A DNA stretch of 64,000 nt from UBA11403 sp963784615 (lineage in GTDB: Bacteria; Pseudomonadota; Gammaproteobacteria; Legionellales; Legionellaceae): positions 1,550,001 through 1,614,000 of the forward strand of contig CAWASG010000001.1 in the NCBI GenBank assembly GCA_963784615.1. The letters are read 5' to 3'. The notes beneath the pieces were generated by a model. That model made no database searches and was not told the DNA's origin. It was given only the letters and a program-made list of their open reading frames with translations. Each line of letters begins with the position of its first letter. Positions within the stretch are counted from its first letter, which is position 1. Shown piece by piece: positions 48,519-57,877 of the stretch. The position numbers and the translations under genes were made by a program.

Positions 48519-51500
48519 TTATCCTTCCTGCAAAAATGTTCCTAAACTTTTACTATTCGGATCATACGAATAAGTCTTTAATATCTCAGTAACAAGCTGA
48601 TCGATAACACTTTCCTTCGCCTCGTCCTTGATCAACCCGCCTTCCTCTTTTAAAAAGTTTAACCTGTGCTCAACTTCTTTGGCAACGGTGCCATGAGGGA
48701 ATAATGATGCAAGAAATCGCCTCGCCTCCGCTGGCCCAAGATGTCGATAGAGCCGATTTCGAACCGCGGCATCTTCAACGGTAGTACTAAACGCCCATAA
48801 TTCTATTGGACCTAGCGTTAAAGTCAACAATTGGATACTGACACCATTTTTGGTCGCGAATTGAGCAAGAAAAGTTGCGCCACCTTCTCGTGGTCCGTGA
48901 ACCCGATTTTTTAAAGCCATTTTTGCTGTTTCCGATAATCCGAAAATCTTACATGTTTTGTCAATTGTTTGCGAGGGCCCTGCATCCATAATATAAATTG
49001 CTGTAGCAAAGTCAACCATAATTGAATCAAAATCTTCTACCGATTGCGAAAGTAAAGCAATTTGCACTTTCCATTTTCGACCCTCGCGCATATCAATGAG
49101 CACTTGATCTCGCACGGCTGCCGATCGAGAGGTTCGATGAAACTCATCATAAACGATTCGTTTATGATCTTCTCGTATTTCTGTCACTCGATTTTTATGA
49201 TAAGCCATATATTGTGATGGAACTTGGCCAAGGCTTTCTTCGGTTAAATAGTAATGGCGTGCAAGCACATAGCGCGCAAGCATATACATGACCCCGGTTT
49301 GTCTATCCGCTGCATCACCACCACTTTTAGCGACCTCATCCAAATCCAAAGAGACAACACGGGCATCACCAATATCAAATGCTGTCACACGGGACAAAAT
49401 AGAATATTCACGAATTGCTGCAGATATCATTCGGGAAAATGCGTTAATCAAGGTTTCACCAGTAGGTGCTACTATTTTACCATACAGATCCTCTACCGAT
49501 GGTGTGCGACATATTGATGTCGCATCGGCCAGTAACGGCATTGCATAACGCTGTGCCAAATGAGCCTCGTGGATAAATCCAGCAGAATAAAGTGCGTCAG
49601 TAACTTCCCACCAAGTTGATTTTGAATCTTTCACAAAACCAATTTCTTCGAGGATGCTATCGATAAATTCTTCTATCCCTTGCGCATAGGGTGTTGGGTT
49701 AACATCATCTGAAAATACTTTGTATAATTCATCAACCACCATTCCAGCTAAATCAGCCATCCCATCGTAGGACTGGTCGGCCCCCAGTGGCGTAGACAAC
49801 AGGGATAAGAAATTCACTAAAAATGCGCGCTCTAATGGTGTGGGAAGCCGACAGCCTAACTGAGTGTCGAATGGATTTATTGAGTAATCTGGTGACATCT
49901 TTAATCGATGATAAGCCACAAGATGACGCTTGGATGCCGGTAGAGCTTCTTTTAACAAGGAAATCAAACCACTGCTCGAAGGACCAATATCAATAATGGC
50001 AATCCGCGGAAGACGTGTTAATCCGGCCGACAGACACAAAGCCAAGTTTAATCCGTTGGATAAAACAGATTTACCTGAACCAGGACGCGCATAAACCAAA
50101 TCGATCCAAGTTGTTTGTTCAGATGAGCCTGGCTGAAAGGGCCATGGTTTACCATCAGGGGAACGAAACAACATCGCCCCCTGTTTCCACGGAGAAGCGG
50201 GGCGACTAATCGGCAGCATTGATATCACTTCTGAAAGAGGCGCTATCGTGGGTACCGCTGGACTTGCAAGCGTTGTGGCTAACATAGTCGCGGCGAAACC
50301 TGCAAATGGATCACCACACATTTCAGAGACATCCGTTGAACCCCATCCCTCAATGGCTTTAACCAATTCAGAGCTTCGTCTGCGCAACAAAGCTGTTTCT
50401 CCCTCTGGAGCCCAGGTTGTTGCAATGACTCGAAGACGAACTAAATCTTCATCGGTGTTAATTTCCAAATATTTTAACAAATTAACAGAATCACTAATTA
50501 ATCGATTTTGTGCCGATGAGAAGCTGAGAATAGCTGATAGCAATCCCTTTAATTTTACGGTGGCCAAACCATTGCTTTCGACCAGAAACGAAATGCGCCA
50601 AGGGATCTGAACGGGGACTGTTCGGGCAAAAAGGCTCATAAAAGGCCGAATATCTTTAGGGAACAAATCAATAAAAGCACTGGCGTAAATTTTATTGCCG
50701 ACAAGCACTGTGCGACGATCAATAATTTCTGCATCACGTGGAATCACTTGTTTAGCCAAGGATGGCCATAACAAGTCAGAAACATCTCCCTCAAAGCTAT
50801 TCATCTCTCGAACTGGCAGCTTATCTCCGGGCAAGGTTGCTCGCCAATCGTCTGCGGTAAAATCAGGGTCAGCCGTCATCCGTATTGCATGGACGGCCTC
50901 ATGAACTTCAAGCACTCTCATTTGAATATTAAGTGCAGATAGATCATTTATAACTGCTCGAACATAAGCCTCATGGGTATCACGTATCTCTGGTATCGCT
51001 GCAAATATGGTCTGACTATTGATAAAGGGGGGCGACTTACGCTCTCGTATCATCTTAAGTTTTGTATTATTTGCATCTTTCAATTGATCAGAAGCGAGCA
51101 CAAAAGGACGTGTGATTAACACAAAATAAACTTTTTCATCGGCGCAATACTTGGATAACACATTAACGCGTTCGTTGAATAAATCATCTAAATCTAGCTC
51201 CAACCGCTTTTGAGTCGCAGATGCTGGCGCGTATATATCTTGTATGAGCTTCTTGATACTCTGCTTGTCATAGCTAAAATAAACCTGAAACGCTTGACCC
51301 GTTCGTCCCATTGCAGGTTGGAAGGCATTAGTAAACCCATTACACAAACGCTTAAACTCATCAACGCCTGCAAGCTCAGTAAATCCATCTATTTTTAAAA
51401 GTGTGATTAATGAACCATCATGGTTAACCAATGTTGTCGAACTGTCTGCTGTTTCAAGATCGCAGTAAGACTCCGTTGTTTGCTTTAACGACGTGCTTAA

Positions 51501-51560
51501 CCAGGCAAAAAAAACATCGACGCCTTCAAAAAAAGATTCGGCCCATTGACCCATACCCAT
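48519..51560 (-). CDS. icmB: Dot/Icm ATPase IcmB/DotO
   Basis: DotO is the VirB4-like cytosolic ATPase that forms a hexamer at the channel base with DotB. The 1013-residue product has Walker A ARPGSGKS (about 491-498) and Walker B RIVYDEFHR (about 798). Legionella IcmB is 1009 residues. AAGGGA lies 6 bp before the ATG. Follows icmJ by 14 bp. Confidence 0.96.
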   Translation of the reverse strand: MGMGQWAESFFEGVDVFFAWLSTSLKQTTESYCDLETADSSTTLVNHDGSLITLLKIDGFTELAGVDEFKRLCNGFTNAFQPAMGRTGQAFQVYFSYDKQSIKKLIQDIYAPASATQKRLELDLDDLFNERVNVLSKYCADEKVYFVLITRPFVLASDQLKDANNTKLKMIRERKSPPFINSQTIFAAIPEIRDTHEAYVRAVINDLSALNIQMRVLEVHEAVHAIRMTADPDFTADDWRATLPGDKLPVREMNSFEGDVSDLLWPSLAKQVIPRDAEIIDRRTVLVGNKIYASAFIDLFPKDIRPFMSLFARTVPVQIPWRISFLVESNGLATVKLKGLLSAILSFSSAQNRLISDSVNLLKYLEINTDEDLVRLRVIATTWAPEGETALLRRRSSELVKAIEGWGSTDVSEMCGDPFAGFAATMLATTLASPAVPTIAPLSEVISMLPISRPASPWKQGAMLFRSPDGKPWPFQPGSSEQTTWIDLVYARPGSGKSVLSNGLNLALCLSAGLTRLPRIAIIDIGPSSSGLISLLKEALPASKRHLVAYHRLKMSPDYSINPFDTQLGCRLPTPLERAFLVNFLSLLSTPLGADQSYDGMADLAGMVVDELYKVFSDDVNPTPYAQGIEEFIDSILEEIGFVKDSKSTWWEVTDALYSAGFIHEAHLAQRYAMPLLADATSICRTPSVEDLYGKIVAPTGETLINAFSRMISAAIREYSILSRVTAFDIGDARVVSLDLDEVAKSGGDAADRQTGVMYMLARYVLARHYYLTEESLGQVPSQYMAYHKNRVTEIREDHKRIVYDEFHRTSRSAAVRDQVLIDMREGRKWKVQIALLSQSVEDFDSIMVDFATAIYIMDAGPSQTIDKTCKIFGLSETAKMALKNRVHGPREGGATFLAQFATKNGVSIQLLTLTLGPIELWAFSTTVEDAAVRNRLYRHLGPAEARRFLASLFPHGTVAKEVEHRLNFLKEEGGLIKDEAKESVIDQLVTEILKTYSYDPNSKSLGTFLQEG

Positions 51561-51574
51561 ATGCTATCCCTTAT

Positions 51575-52189
51575 TTAACTTGCAATTTCTTCTAGTGCAC
51601 TGGCGGCCCAACTTTCTATTTGTTTCCTAAATTTGGCTCTTGAAGGCAGCAGGCGAATATGATTTAGTATTTTATCCGCACCACTTGCGGGTGTTACTCC
51701 AGAATCAATCAATAGATGTCCAAAAATCGCAGGATCACTTGTGCCCTCACCAAATTTATCTTCCACTGCCTGGGAGCGAAACTTAAAACCCCGATAGATA
51801 CTTTGTGCCGAATTTTTATAGCCCGTATCATTGGTCATTGCACAAAATAAAACATGGCATAAACTATTGATTTCCGGTTGAGTAAATTCCGGTAAATAGA
51901 TCAAGTTACCGCCACCATAACCACCGACCCCTACTGATTCGATGAAAAAACATTGCGAACAAAAACAGCACGCAGTCACAAGATTTGTTAGCTTATTATG
52001 ACTGAAATTCCCGTCAACATTCACAACATCCTGATATTTTTTTGCCTGAAAACCGCAAAATTGGCAAGTATATCGATCGCGTTCTAATATTTTTTTCTCA
52101 AATGATTTAAATTTCGGATCAGCTTTCCTGGCAGAATACAATCGCCATGCGCCTGGTGTCGCCATAAGCGGTAAGTTATAACTGCCCAT
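51575..52189 (-). CDS. icmJ: Dot/Icm protein IcmJ/DotN
   Basis: DotN is a zinc-containing HNH-like subunit of the coupling complex with DotL and IcmSW. The 204-residue product has the Cys pairs YTCQFCGFQ and ACCFCSQCFF, plus GVGGYGGGNLIYLPE and NDTGYKNSAQSIYR. The start at 52189 has GAGGAT 7 bp upstream; an 11-codon upstream extension is not used. A repeat hairpin and 139 bp separate it from icmC. Confidence 0.96.
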   Translation of the reverse strand: MGSYNLPLMATPGAWRLYSARKADPKFKSFEKKILERDRYTCQFCGFQAKKYQDVVNVDGNFSHNKLTNLVTACCFCSQCFFIESVGVGGYGGGNLIYLPEFTQPEINSLCHVLFCAMTNDTGYKNSAQSIYRGFKFRSQAVEDKFGEGTSDPAIFGHLLIDSGVTPASGADKILNHIRLLPSRAKFRKQIESWAASALEEIAS

Positions 52190-52243
52190 ATGATGATCCT
52201 CAATATTTACTGTAGTGTGCACGTCGCTATGCGCCGAAGCTTA

Positions 52244-52319
52244 CCCTTCCCCTCGATTAAATCAGGAAAATTATATTTGAACAAGACTGCATGCGTCTTT
52301 TTGCATGCAGTCTTGTTCA
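52244..52319 (-). repeat. Hairpin repeat at the icmC-icmJ junction
   Basis: TGAACAAGACTGCATGC and GCATGCAGTCTTGTTCA form a perfect 17-bp stem with loop GTCTTTTT, inside a longer conserved block (CAGGAAAATTATATTTG upstream). The element recurs inverted at 61886-61960, where the stem differs but stays paired. Frames in both copies translate to similar GKLYL and ACVFLHA peptides, reflecting homology and not a gene. It sits where icmD lies in Legionella. Confidence 0.75.
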
Positions 52320-52328
52320 CCCGCCCAA

Positions 52329-52910
52329 TTAACCAGTACCGTACAGTGTATTATTTAAAATTTCCAAGGTTCCCACAATATTCATCGCCAGAATACCGCC
52401 AACAATGTGCATTAAACCTTTAGACGTGCCACCTGGAGACTGACCATGCGTTGCTGAGCGTGATATGAGTATCCATCCGCGGATGAAAGCGATTAAACCA
52501 ATCACTTGGATAATAAGAGAGAGTGAGCGACCAACCTCGCTTGAAGGCCCAAACAAAGTATTTAATGTCGGATTTTGGGTTTGCAATGAACCATAAGCCA
52601 ATACATTGGAGTAACCAAAAGAAGTCTTCATCAGCACGGCCATTGCCGTGGGAAAATAGATAAACACGGCAGCAACCAGAAAATAGATCAGAGGCTCTTT
52701 TAAACCAGCACCTTGTTGCGCCGAAGCCTTCTCGCCATGCTGTTTCAAACAGGATATGGCCTTAAATGCAAAAATGATGCCCATCAGATAGGCTGAACCG
52801 GTAATCAATCTTTCAATGGGAACTAGATTATTAGCAATATTGGTTAGAATGTCTGCCTGAGCAGCTATCCAACACGAAATGGAGCCTCCTCCACCAGAAC
52901 AATCACTCAT
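52329..52910 (-). CDS. icmC: Dot/Icm inner-membrane protein IcmC/DotE
   Basis: IcmC is a polytopic inner-membrane component of the system. The 193-residue product has four hydrophobic segments; Legionella IcmC is 194. ATG at 52910 is chosen because GAGG lies 6 bp upstream; a GTG four codons earlier is in frame. It resembles IcmD in the segment LITGSAYLMGIIFAFKAI. Follows icmG by 26 bp. Confidence 0.9.
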   Translation of the reverse strand: MSDCSGGGGSISCWIAAQADILTNIANNLVPIERLITGSAYLMGIIFAFKAISCLKQHGEKASAQQGAGLKEPLIYFLVAAVFIYFPTAMAVLMKTSFGYSNVLAYGSLQTQNPTLNTLFGPSSEVGRSLSLIIQVIGLIAFIRGWILISRSATHGQSPGGTSKGLMHIVGGILAMNIVGTLEILNNTLYGTG

Positions 52911-52936
52911 CACTTGCCTCACTCATCATAGGAAGA

Positions 52937-53743
52937 TCAGCTATCATTCTGACTAAAACGAATGACTTGGCCTGAGCTTGTCATTACGCGGCCCTGATTG
53001 GGATCAATGAGTTTCACCCGACCATAACCCGGTATATCCGAGCCCTCCCGAACTGTAAGCGTGCTACCATTTTCTGCAACAAGCCATGCCCTCCCGGGGA
53101 TGACGGCTTGTATATAATATCGCATAACCCGCATTGCCTTTCTTACGGGATATCTAACAACTTTCGCTACCGGTTTTGCAGACAGGCGCTCTATCGTCTG
53201 TGATTGATTATCCAGCTTATCACTTAAGCTTACTATAATGCGGTTTAATTCGGTTATTTTAGCTGTCAGGGTGTCGACATCAGATTTCAGACTGTCTATA
53301 TGTCCACTGAAAGTCGCAACTTGCGAATTCAAATTCTCCTGACCGAGTGCAAGCGTTGACAAATTGGATTTTATCTCGGCATTGGGTTCCTGTGTCGATA
53401 AATCAGGCGGCGGCGGAGCAGGCGGCGCTGACTCAACCACGGGTGGGGGTTCGATTGTCACAGGACTAGGTACGGTTATCACCGGCTTGATGTCGCTGAC
53501 TGCGTTTTTTGTGCCGGTAAGATATGAGCCCACAAACTTATAAACCAACATCAATGCTACAAACGCTATCACAGCAATGATTGCATTACGCTTAACATTA
53601 TTTTCGTTTTCGCCCAAAACCCTTCTTTTACTCGGCACGTCTTCTGCCTCAGGAGCGCCTTGCTCTTCTTCAACTACATTGGGGCTAAGAGGATCCAGCT
53701 CTGTAAACTGGTATTCATCATTCACTTCGTCATTATCCGCCAT
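52937..53743 (-). CDS. icmG: Dot/Icm protein IcmG/DotF
   Basis: DotF is a bitopic inner-membrane protein linked to the core complex. The 268-residue product (Legionella 269) has an acidic N-terminal cytoplasmic part, one membrane helix (IIAVIAFVALMLVYKFVG), a Pro-rich stretch, a coiled coil (about 135-200) and a C-terminal periplasmic domain with YYIQAVIPGRAWLV. The ATG at 53743 lies 16 bp after icmE; the upstream frame overlaps icmE and is rejected. Confidence 0.92.
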   Translation of the reverse strand: MADNDEVNDEYQFTELDPLSPNVVEEEQGAPEAEDVPSKRRVLGENENNVKRNAIIAVIAFVALMLVYKFVGSYLTGTKNAVSDIKPVITVPSPVTIEPPPVVESAPPAPPPPDLSTQEPNAEIKSNLSTLALGQENLNSQVATFSGHIDSLKSDVDTLTAKITELNRIIVSLSDKLDNQSQTIERLSAKPVAKVVRYPVRKAMRVMRYYIQAVIPGRAWLVAENGSTLTVREGSDIPGYGRVKLIDPNQGRVMTSSGQVIRFSQNDS

Positions 53744-53759
53744 ATTTTGCTCACTTATC

Positions 53760-56009
53760 CTAAACTGCAGCCACATCCTGCGTAAATAAAATGCCAAGGC
53801 CAGTTCCTGAATACACATCCACCGTAACGGGTGTATTCACTTGTTTCATGGCCACTTGACCCCAGCTTTTACCCAAAGTTGCCATACCAATAACAGCATT
53901 TTCTAAAACAGAACGCCCTACACCATTGGAAACGGTTGTCGTAGCCACACCACCCGTTCCGCCAATGGTTACAGTAGTTCCTGCTGACTGAAATGCATTA
54001 CCGAAACCTTCTATAAAAGTTGAGGCAAACAATGATCCATAACGCAACAGGTAGTGATGATCAACCTTACTGGCTAAAGCCGTTCTTGCGGTATTCGGAT
54101 CAATCGCATAGGCATTGATTGGTGTCGTTTTAACAGCCCCAGGTACAGACATCATATTAAAACTAATTACTATCTTATCTGCATTTTCAGGCTTGGTAAA
54201 ACTTCCAATGAGTTTAGCGCCATTGAAACGCCCCGAAACAATCGTCGCAAGAATTGGCCCTGGTTGATCACTATTGACCGAAGTATCCAGTACAGCAAAT
54301 ATAACCTCCCCAGCATGGATAACGGGCGCCGAGGCCGCCATATGCTCGCCATGATGGCCACCCGCGGAATCACCACCCTCTATTTTTTGACCTGCCACTT
54401 CTTTTTCTTTATCAGCATTACTTCCACCAACATAAGTTTGAGTAAAGCCAGTCCTCCAGCCCTGTAGTACCTGATTTGCTGCGCCAATCATTGCTCCCGA
54501 TTTCTGCTGAATTTTTTGCTGATATTGTTGCTCAGCCATGTGAACTTTTTGACGATTTAAAATTTCTTTCAAATTTTTTTCATTGGCTGCTGCTTGGGTC
54601 GTCTGATCAGAGGGGGCTCCCATTAAAGAAGGGATCGTTGCTTCTGGTGCTATGGCAGATATAGAATCAGGCTGATTTAAGCCAGCAAGTTCTGATTCTT
54701 CGGGGGTAAAACCAGCATCCTTAAGTTGCTGTGCTGTAAAACCAGCATCCTTAAGTTGCTGAGCTGTAAAACCAGCATCCTTGAGTTGCTTAGCTGTAAA
54801 GCCAGCATCCTTGAGTTGCTTAGCTGTAAAGCCAGCATCCTTGAGTTGTTGTGCAGTAAATCCGGCATCCTTTAACTCTTTCGCCGTATATCCAGCCGCC
54901 TTAAGTTGAGCGGCGGAACAGTCATTTATCTCTCTTATTTTTTTCGCGCTCACGCCATCGTCTCTTAGACGTTTTAAATTCTCTACGCTGCACCCTGCCT
55001 TTTTAATATCTTCATCAGAACCAGCCAAGAACCCCGCTTTTTTTAAATCCGCATCCGAATAACCTGCATCCTTTAACTCTTTAGCGGTATAACCAGCAGC
55101 CTTTAACTGAGCCGCGCTGCAACCATTTAATCGCCGTATTGCCTCAGCACTAACGCCTTCTTCTCTTAGTCGTTTTAAAGCAGCTAACTGACATCCGGCT
55201 TTGCGGATATCCGCTTCAGTAACACCTTTTGGTAATGCAACGGCACGGGCAATTTCAGCTTCCGGATAACCCGCTCCTTTCAATTCGCCATCTGAATATT
55301 TCGCATTTTTTAGAGCTTGTGCACTAAATCCAGCACCACGCATTTCACAGGCATTGAAGTTGCAATTTTTTAAACGTTCAGCAGTCATGCCAGATGATTT
55401 TAACTGAGTGGCATTAAATCCTGCAGCTTTTAAATCAGGACAGGAGCAGACGGTTTGTAATTCATTGAGTGAATAACCGTTGTCCTTTAATTGCGCACAA
55501 GTGCATGCGGGCTTGAGGTCGGACAAACCGCCGCCCTGACTTAGAACCATTGCAACGGCAGACTTACTACAACTGGACTCTTTTAATTGTTGTATCCATA
55601 AGCTCTGCTGAGGACCGCCAAGATCCTCACGATTTAATGCAGAAAAACCTAGTGCACCTTTCCCTGACTGTGGACCAACTGCTTGAATACCTGCACCAAA
55701 TGCTTGCGACCGAACAATTGTTGGAATCGCACTAGAGCCTTGCTTAGCCGCTTGCTGGGCTTGTTCTACATTCTGCTTTTCTTGCAAAGAAGCATATTGA
55801 GCGGTTGGATTAATCGCACCTGGAATAGAACTGATGGCCCCAGGACCACCCGATACACTGGCGCTGCTAACATTTTCCAGTGTCGTGGATTTGAATTTAA
55901 AATAGCCAACCAAAATAGTTGCTAGCATTAAAAATATCGTCAATAGAATAATAACTCTGGAACGAGTATTTGAAAAAAGCGCTTTGATATTTTCTTTTTT
56001 ACCAGCCAT
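53760..56009 (-). CDS. icmE: Dot/Icm core protein IcmE/DotG
   Basis: DotG spans the envelope and forms the channel core with DotH, DotC and DotD. The 749-residue product has one N-terminal membrane helix (about 17-37), a linker, a long tract of 10-residue repeats of the AGFTAQQLKD type (about 150-440), a Gln-rich helix, and a C-terminal VirB10/TrbI-like domain (about 560-749). Part of the repeat tract (54706-54870) is near-identical 30-bp DNA repeats, so copy number may vary. Confidence 0.96.
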   Translation of the reverse strand: MAGKKENIKALFSNTRSRVIILLTIFLMLATILVGYFKFKSTTLENVSSASVSGGPGAISSIPGAINPTAQYASLQEKQNVEQAQQAAKQGSSAIPTIVRSQAFGAGIQAVGPQSGKGALGFSALNREDLGGPQQSLWIQQLKESSCSKSAVAMVLSQGGGLSDLKPACTCAQLKDNGYSLNELQTVCSCPDLKAAGFNATQLKSSGMTAERLKNCNFNACEMRGAGFSAQALKNAKYSDGELKGAGYPEAEIARAVALPKGVTEADIRKAGCQLAALKRLREEGVSAEAIRRLNGCSAAQLKAAGYTAKELKDAGYSDADLKKAGFLAGSDEDIKKAGCSVENLKRLRDDGVSAKKIREINDCSAAQLKAAGYTAKELKDAGFTAQQLKDAGFTAKQLKDAGFTAKQLKDAGFTAQQLKDAGFTAQQLKDAGFTPEESELAGLNQPDSISAIAPEATIPSLMGAPSDQTTQAAANEKNLKEILNRQKVHMAEQQYQQKIQQKSGAMIGAANQVLQGWRTGFTQTYVGGSNADKEKEVAGQKIEGGDSAGGHHGEHMAASAPVIHAGEVIFAVLDTSVNSDQPGPILATIVSGRFNGAKLIGSFTKPENADKIVISFNMMSVPGAVKTTPINAYAIDPNTARTALASKVDHHYLLRYGSLFASTFIEGFGNAFQSAGTTVTIGGTGGVATTTVSNGVGRSVLENAVIGMATLGKSWGQVAMKQVNTPVTVDVYSGTGLGILFTQDVAAV
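54706..54870 (-). repeat. 30-bp tandem repeats within icmE
   Basis: About five and a half in-phase units differ by only a few bases each and encode AGFTAQQLKD or AGFTAKQLKD. More diverged units extend to about 55500. This is a coding repeat, not CRISPR. Confidence 0.9.
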
Positions 56010-56012
56010 TTT

Positions 56013-57071
56013 TTATAACCCTTCTACCTTGAGTTGCATGACCTTGCCATGCCAAGAAACCAATAAAACAGGCGCTTTTTGCATTTCATATGCATGCATG
56101 CCATCAGCACTTGTCATGCTGCCAATCCAACCTGGCGATAACACTGTAAGATTGGTTCTCACATACATGCGATCATTTAATAACCATGCTCGTGCATCGC
56201 CGCCGCTTACGGTCAATCGGGTACTCCCATTAGGCGGAACGCCTTCGAGAACATGCAACAGTAAATCACTTGCGGCGGGCGGAATGCCATCTTCCATAGG
56301 CAAGTTTTTAGCATTAGGACCGAGACCTTGTATTCTTAAATCAACACGATAATCAACTGCTTTCTGCCCAGGGATCAAGGTCAACATGACGGGCGTATTT
56401 AAACCCTGTAATTTCACCGCTAAATTACCATAAGTGTATAACTTACTCGCTTGAATCATCAGGGTATTACTTGTTCTATCCCACTGAATATTAAAAGCGG
56501 TTGGATCGCCCAAGTCATATGCGGTGATTGGCCATGGTGCGCCAGTGCTATCCAAAAAAACCAAGGAGGACACAAAGCCTTGGGATAATCGTATCACTGG
56601 GGGGGTCGAGCCAGGTGACAAATTAACGAACTGAGAAGTTGCCGTAGGCTTGGGCGGCGTTCCAGCAGATGAGGCCCGAGCAAATTCATTGGTATGATAG
56701 AGTTGCTTAAGACGAATAATTTCTTCGGCTGATAATGGAAATAGCTGCTCCGTCACCTGTTTAAAGGCCAATTCATCCACTGTTGCTGCTTCAGAACGAG
56801 AGAGATCCTGCGCATTGCTGTTCGCCTGATTCATTAGCGATGGCACGTCTGGCTGTTGTGGTTGCGGCGACACGGCGGCGGGCAATTTCGACTCGGGAGG
56901 ACGCGCAGGATTATTACCGGCGAGTCGCTGTTGCAGCATACGCAATTGTTCAAGCGCCTGCTGCGCAGATTGTGTTTCACCGGCACTATAGACCATAGTC
57001 GCCATAAAGGCGCCTCCCAAGAAGACGATGAATGAAACGCGCTTTCGCATATTCTGCATATGATGAACCAT
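56013..57071 (-). CDS. icmK: Dot/Icm outer-membrane core protein IcmK/DotH
   Basis: DotH forms the outer-membrane ring with DotC and DotD. The 352-residue product has an N-terminal signal peptide (to MVYSA), a Gln/Pro-rich linker, and the C-terminal domain with PVMLTLIPGQKAVDYRVDLR and LLHVLEGVPPNGSTRL. The ATG overlaps the icmL stop; further in-frame Met codons (57059) are possible starts. It ends 3 bp before icmE. Confidence 0.94.
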   Translation of the reverse strand: MVHHMQNMRKRVSFIVFLGGAFMATMVYSAGETQSAQQALEQLRMLQQRLAGNNPARPPESKLPAAVSPQPQQPDVPSLMNQANSNAQDLSRSEAATVDELAFKQVTEQLFPLSAEEIIRLKQLYHTNEFARASSAGTPPKPTATSQFVNLSPGSTPPVIRLSQGFVSSLVFLDSTGAPWPITAYDLGDPTAFNIQWDRTSNTLMIQASKLYTYGNLAVKLQGLNTPVMLTLIPGQKAVDYRVDLRIQGLGPNAKNLPMEDGIPPAASDLLLHVLEGVPPNGSTRLTVSGGDARAWLLNDRMYVRTNLTVLSPGWIGSMTSADGMHAYEMQKAPVLLVSWHGKVMQLKVEGL

Positions 57072-57712
57072 CAAGAAGACACCCCACCGCCTGCTGGACC
57101 TACTACAAATTGAGCAATCCCAATTCCCCGTGGTGAGTTTAAAGTAGGTACACGGGTGATTAGCATGGTCACCACGTTATTAGATTGGGAAAATTCACTT
57201 GCTGATTGATAGGTAACTAAAACAGGCATCTGTACTCGCCATGACCAAACGCCGTTCAGGAGTCCTTTTTGCAAAATAATAGGCGCCTGCGTTGCAACTG
57301 CTGACACAATCAATTTTTTGGCTTTAACTGCGTCCAAATTATTAGAATCCTTCAGTGCGTTCAAAAACTGAGTCCAACCATCGGCGGTAAAGAATCCAGA
57401 TGAGGCTTGCAACTCAGTACGGTAGTTCACAAAATTATAGGTAAACGCTGCTGTGGCTGCTTGATTCGCCCATTGCAAAACTGCTGAGTCGGACTGATTC
57501 GGCTCATTCAAGGGAAAGAGCGGTGTAATGCGTCCGTTGATACTCGTTGCAAAATATTTCGGTGCCGGGGGATGCGTAAATAGATAAACAATTGCCCCTG
57601 TTAGCAAAACATTAGATGCCAGCGATAAAAGCAAAATGAGCATCAGTTTATGCTGGCCATCTTTATAAAAACGATTTCTCGTGACAACGGTAGTCAAAGC
57701 ATCGTCTGGCAT
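57071..57712 (-). CDS. icmL: Dot/Icm inner-membrane protein IcmL/DotI
   Basis: DotI forms an inner-membrane complex with DotJ. The 213-residue product (Legionella 212) has one membrane helix (about 25-47) and a periplasmic VirB8-like domain with AATAAFTYNFVNYR and WSWRVQMPVLVTYQSAS. AGAGGAAA lies just upstream of the ATG. It is separated from icmM by a long inverted-repeat element. Confidence 0.95.
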   Translation of the reverse strand: MPDDALTTVVTRNRFYKDGQHKLMLILLLSLASNVLLTGAIVYLFTHPPAPKYFATSINGRITPLFPLNEPNQSDSAVLQWANQAATAAFTYNFVNYRTELQASSGFFTADGWTQFLNALKDSNNLDAVKAKKLIVSAVATQAPIILQKGLLNGVWSWRVQMPVLVTYQSASEFSQSNNVVTMLITRVPTLNSPRGIGIAQFVVGPAGGGVSS

Positions 57713-57731
57713 AATTTCCTCTGTATTATTC

Positions 57732-57877
57732 CAGGGCCTGTCGACAATTCTACTATCTTGGACGTAACCCCTTGATTTTCTATGCTCCGTTGCTCACATA
57801 CTCCCCTGTATGCTGCGCTATGGTGCTCGAAAACCAAGGGGTTACGCCTCAATCTAGCGAATTGTCGACGGGCCCTG
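57732..57877. mobile_element. Nested inverted-repeat element between icmM and icmL
   Basis: Outer arms (57732-57750 and 57859-57877) pair over 19 bp with one mismatch. Inner arms (57764-57780 and 57829-57845, GTAACCCCTTG and CAAGGGGTTAC) pair over 17 bp with one mismatch. The centre is CATAC/GTATG. The whole 146-bp element folds into one long hairpin. The right arm encodes the last eight residues of IcmM; the left arm ends 20 bp before icmL. Confidence 0.75.

Noticed and set aside
52190..52423. Short ORFs encoding GKLYL and ACVFLHA peptides at two loci (also 61722-62021)
   Set aside because: The similarity comes from a shared DNA hairpin repeat; frames overlap real genes and have no start signals.
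54706..54870. Regular 30-bp repeats resembling a CRISPR array
   Set aside because: There are no spacers; units are contiguous, in phase with icmE codons and encode 10-residue protein repeats.
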